Source: CAIOGO01 sp964447445 (lineage in GTDB: Bacteria; Bipolaricaulota; Bipolaricaulia; UBA7950; UBA9294). From it: 11,415 nucleotides of DNA. Below the pieces are notes generated by a model. That model worked only from the letters and a program-made list of their open reading frames with translations, was not told the origin of the DNA and did not search any database. A program made the position numbers and the translations under genes. Shown here piece by piece: positions 6,592 through 11,415 of this stretch. Position 1 is the first letter of the stretch. Each line of letters opens with the position of its first letter. The DNA is taken from contig CAYUSW010000074.1 in NCBI GenBank assembly GCA_964447445.1, positions 1-11,415 of the forward strand, written 5' to 3'.

Positions 6592-7596
6592 TCAGCTCTT
6601 CTTGCGACGCGCAGAGGCCAGGCCGCTCGTCTCGAACCACTCCACTGCGCGCTCAAGGGCCTGCGCGACGGGAGTCTGCGGCAGTCCTAGCTCCCGAATC
6701 GCCTTATCCGAGCGGTAGAACATGAGATGCCGCGACATGCGGATCGTGTCCGGGGTTATCCGCGGCGTTCGCCGCGTCACGACGGCGGAAACGGCTGCGG
6801 CGTGCGAGAGCGCCAGGAGCGGAAGCGATGGAATGCAGACTCGCGGGGCCGGCAGGCCGGAAATCTGCGCCAGCAACTCAAGAAGCCTTCGCATCATGAG
6901 GTTCTCGCCGCCGAGAATGTAGATCTCTCCGTCCCGGCCGCTCTCGCCGGCCAGCACGTGGCCTGCCGCCACGTCCTTTACGGCCACGACGTTCATGCCC
7001 GTGCGGACGTAGGCCGGCATGCGACGGTTCAGAAAGTCCACGATCACCTGCCCCGTCGGCGTCGGCTTCGTGTCGTACGGGCCGACTGGAAAGCTCGGGT
7101 TGACGAGGACGACGGGCAGTCCCTTCCGCGCGAACTCGAGCGCGACGTACTGCGCCAGGAGTTTGCTTCGCTTGTAGTCACCGACAACAAGACGGGGGTC
7201 CACGCCCGTCGTCTCGTCGGCCGGCAGGCCGTCATTGCGCAGGCCAAGCGCCGCGACGGAGCTCGTGTGCACGACGCGGTCCACGCCGGCATCCCACGCG
7301 GCTTGCAGGACGTGTCTCGTCCCGTCCACGTTCGTCGCGTACATCTCGCGCCGTGAGTGGCCCCAGAAAGAGTAGAGCGCCGCCACATGGAAGACGATGC
7401 CACAGCCGCGCACCGCGGGCCGCAGAGTCTCCGGAGCTCGGACGTCCCCGGACACGATCTCGACCGGCAAGTCGGCGAGCGCAGTTCGATCGGCCTGCGG
7501 GCGCACGAGAGCTCTCACCTCATATCGCCGCTCGAGCAACGCGCGGACGACGTTGGCGCCGATGAATCCCGTCGCGCCGGTGACCAGTGCCTTCAT
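6592..7596 (-). CDS. hpnA: Hopanoid-associated sugar epimerase HpnA
   Basis: An extended short-chain dehydrogenase/epimerase of 334 residues, predicted to act on the sugar-derived side chain of hopanoids; the exact reaction is not established. Residues 1-13 give the NAD(P)-binding strand and glycine motif GATGFIG (7-13). The catalytic set is S112/S113 in HTSSVA and Y141-K145 in DYKRSK. The HpnA-type stretches YSFWGHSRREMYATNVDGTR (75-94), VNPSFPVGPYDTKPTPTG (165-182) and MPAYVRTGMN (193-202) separate it from general UDP-glucose epimerases. Its ATG overlaps the hpnG stop codon in ATGA, so it is the last gene of the hpnH-hpnG-hpnA operon and probably translationally coupled. A G-rich stretch with GGAG lies just before the ATG. 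The product ends in a basic tail, RRKKS. HpnA is clear from the overall pattern. Confidence 0.9.
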   Translation of the reverse strand: MKALVTGATGFIGANVVRALLERRYEVRALVRPQADRTALADLPVEIVSGDVRAPETLRPAVRGCGIVFHVAALYSFWGHSRREMYATNVDGTRHVLQAAWDAGVDRVVHTSSVAALGLRNDGLPADETTGVDPRLVVGDYKRSKLLAQYVALEFARKGLPVVLVNPSFPVGPYDTKPTPTGQVIVDFLNRRMPAYVRTGMNVVAVKDVAAGHVLAGESGRDGEIYILGGENLMMRRLLELLAQISGLPAPRVCIPSLPLLALSHAAAVSAVVTRRTPRITPDTIRMSRHLMFYRSDKAIRELGLPQTPVAQALERAVEWFETSGLASARRKKS

Positions 7597-8237
7597 CGCT
7601 CCCCCCGTCCGACGTGGAGCCTTCGCAACTCCGGGCCTTCATTCGCCGCAGACGGCGGGGCGTTCGCGAGCAGGCGCGCCGCTAGACCCAGTCGCCGCGC
7701 GCACGTGAGAGCTCGCGCCGACCACGTGACGCGGCCTAATCCACTCGGCACCTCTTCCCAGAGCGCATCGAGGACAACGCGCAGAGTCAGGAACGGCACG
7801 CCGCGCGCGGCCAGCTCGCGAGCGAGGGGCGCGGACTCCATGTCGACGACCAACGATGCGAGTCCCAGGCGGGCCTTCTCTTCCAGAGCGGCGACGTGGG
7901 ACACTGTCACCAGCGACCCCACGTGGGCGTCGGGCAAGAGCGCGGCAGCCCAGGCTACGGCGTTGGGAGCAAGCGTTACCTCGCCTTCGGCATCGGACAC
8001 GCGGTCTGCCAGCACGAGGTCCCCTGCGTCGAGCGAGGCGCGGAGGCCTCCGCAGAAGCCTGCAAGGAGAACGCCGCGCGGCGGAGTCGGATCAAGCCGG
8101 GAGGTCAGGGACGCGCAGGCGCGCGAACCAATGCCCAGCACGATTCGGGGGCACGGCGCGAACAAGAGCTCCGTCCGAAGCGCTGCGGCCACAGACCAGC
8201 CCGACTGTCCGGTTCGCTTGCCTGTGCTCTTGCTCAT
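7593..8237 (-). CDS. hpnG: Hopanoid-associated phosphorylase HpnG
   Basis: A nucleoside-phosphorylase-like enzyme of 214 residues that, in characterised hopanoid producers, acts after HpnH and removes adenine from adenosylhopane on the way to ribosylhopane and bacteriohopanepolyols. Visible blocks are LLAGFCGGLRASLDAGDLVLADRV (about 57-80, the glycine-rich phosphorylase strand), GSLVTVSHV (107-115), VDMESAPLAR (131-140) with E134 contacting the ribose in relatives, and LRVVLDAL (152-159) with D157 at the place of the base-binding aspartate. The start is ATG at 8237 with GGAGGAG nine bases upstream; the open frame extends upstream to 8378, but that part lies inside hpnH and has no domain character. 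The first 20 or so residues vary from the family norm. It follows hpnH after 56 bases and overlaps hpnA by four. Confidence 0.88.
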   Translation of the reverse strand: MSKSTGKRTGQSGWSVAAALRTELLFAPCPRIVLGIGSRACASLTSRLDPTPPRGVLLAGFCGGLRASLDAGDLVLADRVSDAEGEVTLAPNAVAWAAALLPDAHVGSLVTVSHVAALEEKARLGLASLVVDMESAPLARELAARGVPFLTLRVVLDALWEEVPSGLGRVTWSARALTCARRLGLAARLLANAPPSAANEGPELRRLHVGRGER

Positions 8238-8246
8238 ACCGCGCGT

Positions 8247-8274
8247 CTCCTCCGAAACCGCGCGACCTCCTTCC
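8247..8274 (-). promoter_or_regulatory. Two tandem Shine-Dalgarno sequences before hpnG
   Basis: On the minus strand GGAAGGAGGT (8265-8274) is followed by GGAGGAG (8247-8253). Only the second lies at a usable distance (nine bases) from the ATG at 8237. The first, though the better match, has no ATG, GTG or TTG at suitable spacing, so it may serve as a standby site or be chance. Confidence 0.4.
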
Positions 8275-8293
8275 GGCGCAGCCTGCGACCGCT

Positions 8294-9289
8294 CTACCTC
8301 CGCCGCAGCAAGAGGCGCCAAGGATGCTGGAGCGCGTCGAGCACACTCGCGGGCTCGAATCCCGAATGGAGCATGCATCCGGCGCAGCGAGCGTCATTGC
8401 CGGGACCGAACCTTTCCCACAACTCCGGCTCGAGCAGCTCCTCGAGCGCCTCCGCGTGACGGTCCGCCAGGAGGTAGCACGGTTCCCGCCAACCCCGCAC
8501 CGTGTAGGTGGGGACGGCCCACGCAGCGCACGAGTACGAGCGACGGCCCCGCAGAAAGTCAAGAAAGAGCGGGTTGTCGTAGAAAGGCAGCCTCTCGCCC
8601 CTCTCAAGCAGGTGCTGAAAGAGCCGAACCGCCTCCTGCCGCTGGAGGAAGAGCTCTCGTTCCTCGACGTGCTCATACGCGTACCCGGGCGAAGCCATGA
8701 TCCCCTCGACTCCGAGCGCCGCGAGTTCGCGAAACAGCGCATCGACATCTGAGACGTCGGCCCCGTGAAAGACCGTGGTGTTCGTACACACGCGGAACCC
8801 TCTTGCCTGAGCTTCCCGAATCGCGGCCACGGCCTCCCGGTACGTGCCGGGCCTCCCTGTCACGCGATCGTGCACGGACTCCGTGCCATCGAGATGAACG
8901 ACCCAGCAGAGGCGCGGGTGCGGCGTGAACTTCGGCAGCGATTCGCGGACCAGGAGGCCGTTGGTGCAGAGGAACACCCACCGGCCCTGCTCGAGCAGCC
9001 CGTGCACGATGTCCACGATGTCCGGATGGAGGAGAGGCTCGCCGCCAGATACCGAGACGACGGGGGCCTCGGCTCTCTCGGCCGCAGCAAGGCACTGCTC
9101 CACGCTCAGGCGCTCTCCGGCGCAGGCCGCGTACTCCCGAACACGGCCGCATCCAACGCAGTGCAGGTTGCAGTCCTCGAGAGGTTCGAGCATGAGCACC
9201 ATCGGGAACAGGCGCCCGCGCTCCGGCCAACGGCTACGCGGCACAAGGTACCTAGCAAGATCCCACGTCAGTCGCCACGGTCGTCCCAT
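8294..9289 (-). CDS. hpnH: Radical SAM adenosylhopane synthase HpnH
   Basis: Joins the 5'-deoxyadenosyl group from S-adenosylmethionine to diploptene to form adenosylhopane, the first step in building extended hopanoid side chains; this is known for the family. The 331-residue product has the radical SAM cluster CNLHCVGC (C40, C44, C47), VSGGEPLLHP (80-89) for SAM binding, CTNGLLV (108-114), VVHLDGT (130-136) and SPGYAYEHV (200-208), all typical of HpnH. The C-terminal region (DUF3463-like) carries C254, C271, C302 and C305; the next usual cysteine in CMVHCG appears as Ser309 in CMLHSG. The start at 9289 is set by AAGGAG five bases upstream, and MGRPWRLT...FPMVLMLEPL fits the usual beginning. 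The frame stays open far upstream (to 9850), which is not coding. It is the first gene of the operon and diverges from hpnB. Confidence 0.93.
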   Translation of the reverse strand: MGRPWRLTWDLARYLVPRSRWPERGRLFPMVLMLEPLEDCNLHCVGCGRVREYAACAGERLSVEQCLAAAERAEAPVVSVSGGEPLLHPDIVDIVHGLLEQGRWVFLCTNGLLVRESLPKFTPHPRLCWVVHLDGTESVHDRVTGRPGTYREAVAAIREAQARGFRVCTNTTVFHGADVSDVDALFRELAALGVEGIMASPGYAYEHVEERELFLQRQEAVRLFQHLLERGERLPFYDNPLFLDFLRGRRSYSCAAWAVPTYTVRGWREPCYLLADRHAEALEELLEPELWERFGPGNDARCAGCMLHSGFEPASVLDALQHPWRLLLRRR

Positions 9290-9294
9290 CCAGA

Positions 9295-9300
9295 CTCCTT
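9295..9300 (-). promoter_or_regulatory. Ribosome binding site AAGGAG of hpnH
   Basis: AAGGAG on the minus strand, five bases before the ATG at 9289. It fixes the hpnH start although the frame is open for another 561 bases upstream. Confidence 0.8.
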
Positions 9301-9380
9301 GAGTGCCGCCGCGGACCAGGAGGCACGGAGAGCTCCCGCCTGCCGCGGCTCGCACGAGACCTATTGCGAGGTTGGCGCAG

Positions 9381-9409
9381 ACCATATCCGCGGAGCCGCG
9401 CAGGGACAA
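9381..9409 (-). promoter_or_regulatory. Weak sigma70-like promoter candidate for hpnHGA
   Basis: On the minus strand TTGTCC (9404-9409) and TATGGT (9381-9386) are separated by 17 bases, each matching consensus at four of six positions. Transcription would begin near 9374, giving a leader of about 85 bases before hpnH. The match is weak and other sites are possible. Confidence 0.22.
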
Positions 9410-9487
9410 GGTGGGCTGTGGCGAAAGACGAGCGTAGGTCCGCGGCCGCGCGTCAAGCCATCCGACGTCGCGCATCGGCCCCGGGAC

Positions 9488-9511
9488 GGTCTCGAGTTGC
9501 GGATCGAGACC
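9488..9511. promoter_or_regulatory. Perfect dyad between hpnH and hpnB (operator candidate)
   Basis: GGTCTCGA (9488-9495) and TCGAGACC (9504-9511) are exact reverse complements with an eight-base spacer. The length and symmetry fit a binding site for a dimeric helix-turn-helix regulator. It lies about 117 bases before hpnB and about 200 before hpnH, a place from which it could affect both. No regulator gene is in the window. Confidence 0.4.
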
Positions 9512-9616
9512 CCGTTGGCGAACCTCCAGTTTGCCGCGCTCGGGCCGGCCGGCTTCGCGTACTCCACCGAGGGGCGTCGCACGGCCACGCTGGGGGCGCA
9601 AGGCATGGAGAAGGGC

Positions 9617-9621
9617 GGAGG
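9617..9621 (+). promoter_or_regulatory. Ribosome binding site GGAGG of hpnB
   Basis: GGAGG, within a longer G-run, ends seven bases before the ATG at 9629. It favours this start over an in-frame ATG at 9605, which would add a Gly-rich stretch encoded by the ribosome site itself. Confidence 0.7.
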
Positions 9622-9628
9622 GGGAACT

Positions 9629-10825
9629 ATGGCTGTGCTGTGGTCCGTGACGGCAGCCGCGCTCTTGGCGTGGGCCTACCTGGCTCTCGGACGAGGACTC
9701 TTCTGGCACGTTGCGCCAAGGCTTGAGCCCGGCGACGGCTCGCGAGGCGACGCTTTCGCCGGCGGGCCTGCTCCAGCGGTCGCCGCCGTGATTCCTGCCC
9801 GCAACGAAGAGGATGTCCTGCCGACCACCCTGCCGACCGTCTTGCGCCAATCGTATGGCGGCCCTTTCCGGGTGACGCTCGTCGACGACCGGAGCGAAGA
9901 CGCAACTGCCCAGGTAGCTAGAGATGCGGCGGCAGCCGTGGGAGAGGAAACATGTCTTGCGGTACTCAACGGAACTCCGCTTCCCGAGGGTTGGTCAGGC
10001 AAAGTCTGGGCCCTCGCTCAAGGCACGGCGGCGGAGCGCGCAGGTCAGCGCCCCGAGTACTTCTGGTTCACCGACGCCGACATCGCACACGAGCCTTGGG
10101 TGCTGGCTTCTCTCGTCGAGCGCGCCGAGCGCGATCGGCTCGACCTCGTCTCGGTCATGGCCGTCCTACGGGTCGACACGGGCTCGGACAGACTCCTGAT
10201 CCCTGCGTTCGTGTACTTCTTTGCCAAGCTCTACCCCTTCCGATGGGTGAGCGATCCGCTTCGGCGCAACGCAGGCGCCGCGGGCGGCTGCGTCCTCGTG
10301 CGGCGCAGCGCCCTTGAGAAGGCGGGAGGGCTCACTGCGATGCGCTCGGCTCTGATCGACGATTGCAGGTTAGGAAGGCTCATCAAGCGGTCGGGGGGGC
10401 GGATCTGGCTTGGCTACTCGTCGGGTGTGCAGAGCGTTCGCAGGTATGGGACGGTGGCCAGCGTCTGGGACATGGTTGCCCGCTCAGCCTACGACCAGCT
10501 TGGGTACTCGCCGCTTCTCCTGACCGGAACGATCCTCGGCATGCTCTTTCTCTACGCCCTCGGTCCTGTCATCTGCCTCGCCGGAGCCGTCGCGGCCGCC
10601 CTCGGCACTCGGGGGGCGTTGCCGCTTTCGTTTCTCGGAGCCGCAGCGTGGGCGCTCCCGTCCGCGACGTTCATCCCGATCCTCCGGCATCACGGGGTGC
10701 CCGGATGGCGATCTCTTTTCCTGCCTGCCGCCGGCGCCCTCTACGCCGCGATGACTCTCTCCTCGGCCTATCGCCACGCCACAGGGCGCGGCGGGGCGTG
10801 GAAAGGCAGAGTGCACGGCGAATAG
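9629..10825 (+). CDS. hpnB: Hopene-associated membrane glycosyltransferase HpnB
   Basis: A family 2-type glycosyltransferase of 398 residues, predicted to sit in the inner membrane and act in hopanoid side-chain or head-group assembly; donor and acceptor are not proven. A membrane segment (about 4-22) comes first. The GT-A domain follows with VIPARNE (54-60), VDDRSED (85-91), PEGWSGKVWAL (119-129), FTDADI (147-152) containing the metal-binding DAD, GGCVLVRR (219-226), LIDDCRLG (242-249) with the likely catalytic acid, and RRYGTVASVWDMVARSAYDQL (271-291) in the usual place of the QxxRW-type helix. Three or so hydrophobic segments (about 296-325, 330-350, 362-380) end the protein. This layout is the HpnB one. 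It diverges from hpnHGA and its stop codon lies 17 bases from that of the convergent TatT gene. HpnB is assigned by pattern and context together. Confidence 0.9.
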   Translation: MAVLWSVTAAALLAWAYLALGRGLFWHVAPRLEPGDGSRGDAFAGGPAPAVAAVIPARNEEDVLPTTLPTVLRQSYGGPFRVTLVDDRSEDATAQVARDAAAAVGEETCLAVLNGTPLPEGWSGKVWALAQGTAAERAGQRPEYFWFTDADIAHEPWVLASLVERAERDRLDLVSVMAVLRVDTGSDRLLIPAFVYFFAKLYPFRWVSDPLRRNAGAAGGCVLVRRSALEKAGGLTAMRSALIDDCRLGRLIKRSGGRIWLGYSSGVQSVRRYGTVASVWDMVARSAYDQLGYSPLLLTGTILGMLFLYALGPVICLAGAVAAALGTRGALPLSFLGAAAWALPSATFIPILRHHGVPGWRSLFLPAAGALYAAMTLSSAYRHATGRGGAWKGRVHGE

Positions 10826-10842
10826 CCCCGCGCGTCGTACTC

Positions 10843-11415
10843 CTAGCGCAGCAGGGACTCGGCGCGTCGGATGGCAAGCGTGTTGTACAGCGGCCACGCC
10901 GCGACCACCGCCGGATCCTTGGCCTTCTCGCTGAGCGTCTGCAGCAGGCTGGAGGCAAGCTCCGTCATGCCCTTGGGGATCGCATAGTGCTGAGCGTAGT
11001 TCACGTAACTCTCAAGGTAGTTCGGATCAATCTCGATCGAACGTTCGTAGTGCGGCAACGCTTCGTCGCGAGACTTGCCAAGTACGAAGAACGCTTGCGC
11101 GATCAGCGCCGCGAGGGATCGATGGGGCCCGCCGCCCATGTAGGTCTCGTCGAGTTCCGCGGCGCGCTCGTAGCACGCGAGGACATCGCGGACGCCGCCC
11201 GTGATCGCTGTCAACGGGTTGTAGCTGAAGTACTGACCCAGGTTGTTGCCGTACCAGAACACAGCCGCAACGTCGCTGGCCGAGGCGACCGCCGCCCGGA
11301 ATCCGTCGCGCTCGTCTGTGATGTCAAAGGCGGGGTCGAGGCGAAGGCTAGCGAGAGCGTAGTCCCGCCCCTTCGCGTACGTTGCCTCTCGCTCTGCCGG
11401 CGCAAAGAGATAGGC
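10843..11415 (-). CDS. TRAP transporter T-component (TatT) family protein, N-terminus outside the window
   Basis: The last 190 residues of an alpha-helical, TPR-type protein of the TatT family (Treponema Tp0956), periplasmic lipoproteins thought to partner the substrate-binding protein of some TRAP transporters. Counting from the window edge, residues 8-30 form a first repeat-like helix pair; VFWYGNNLGQYF (52-63) and LDETYMGGGPHRSLAAL (88-104) are the family's most telling blocks; then YERSIEIDPNYLESYVNYAQHYA (123-145) is a clear TPR-like repeat. The frame is open to base 11415, so the start codon and any signal peptide lie beyond the window; a GTG at 11262 is inside the conserved region and is not the start. 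No TRAP permease or binding-protein gene is visible here; they may lie to the right. Confidence 0.85.
   Translation of the reverse strand, partial: AYLFAPAEREATYAKGRDYALASLRLDPAFDITDERDGFRAAVASASDVAAVFWYGNNLGQYFSYNPLTAITGGVRDVLACYERAAELDETYMGGGPHRSLAALIAQAFFVLGKSRDEALPHYERSIEIDPNYLESYVNYAQHYAIPKGMTELASSLLQTLSEKAKDPAVVAAWPLYNTLAIRRAESLLR

Larger units (their letters stand above)
9290..9628. other. Divergent control region between hpnH and hpnB
   Basis: 339 bases between two start codons pointing apart. Frames run open through it on both strands, but they carry no recognisable domain and only extend hpnH or hpnB past well-placed ribosome sites. It holds a weak promoter candidate for hpnH and a perfect dyad at 9488-9511. 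I found no convincing promoter for hpnB and no sign of an RNA gene. Confidence 0.6.

Noticed and set aside
7357..8700. Open plus-strand frame of 447 codons opposite hpnG and hpnH
   Set aside because: Its product is rich in Arg, Ser, Ala and Pro with no domain, and it lies antisense to two well-supported genes. This is normal for GC-rich DNA.
8765..9628. Long upstream extension of the hpnB frame
   Set aside because: It runs antisense through hpnH. The ribosome site at 9617-9621 and the family's usual N-terminus place the start at 9629.
9290..9850. Upstream extension of the hpnH frame
   Set aside because: It would overlap hpnB, has no domain character, and AAGGAG marks the ATG at 9289.
11260..11262. 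GTG as the start of the TatT gene
   Set aside because: The same frame continues upstream to the window edge with family-like helical sequence, so the true start is outside.

Overview
This is a GC-rich bacterial stretch with no RNA genes, CRISPR array, phage genes or insertion sequence that I can see. It holds eleven protein genes, one of them cut by the right edge. Most genes have clear Shine-Dalgarno sites. The hopanoid genes, a multi-cysteine ferredoxin and a TRAP T-component protein suggest a hopanoid-related, probably environmental bacterium. I cannot name the phylum from the sequence alone.

Left part (about 1-2500): a four-motif iron-sulfur protein of the ferredoxin type (58-999, minus) diverges from a secreted or lipid-anchored purple-acid-phosphatase-like metallophosphoesterase (1110-2312, plus). 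The latter converges on the next operon across a 182-base gap, which holds a long imperfect inverted repeat built around CGCAGAGAAG.

Middle part (2495-4588, minus): a tight operon of three genes in transcription order: a PIG-L/LmbE-type deacetylase, a CYTH-domain protein (class IV adenylate cyclase / triphosphate tunnel fold) and a two-part GNAT acetyltransferase. Diverging from it is a full-length adenine deaminase gene (4852-6573, plus). It has no ribosome binding site but has a promoter-like -35/-10 pair placed so that transcription would begin at its GTG codon; a 7+7 base inverted repeat covers that promoter.

Right part (6592-10825): hopanoid side-chain genes. On the minus strand lie hpnH (radical SAM, adenosylhopane formation), hpnG (nucleoside-phosphorylase-like, removes adenine) and hpnA (sugar epimerase/dehydrogenase family), in that order; hpnG and hpnA overlap by four bases. 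hpnB (membrane glycosyltransferase) diverges from hpnH across a 339-base gap with a perfect 8-8-8 dyad. No squalene-hopene cyclase or squalene synthesis genes are in the window. The last gene is the C-terminal part of a TRAP transporter T-component (TatT) TPR protein.

The most interesting link is functional: HpnG is expected to release adenine from adenosylhopane, and the neighbouring convergent gene encodes adenine deaminase, which would turn that adenine into hypoxanthine and ammonia. This is inferred from gene neighbourhood. The two genes are on opposite strands and are not one operon.
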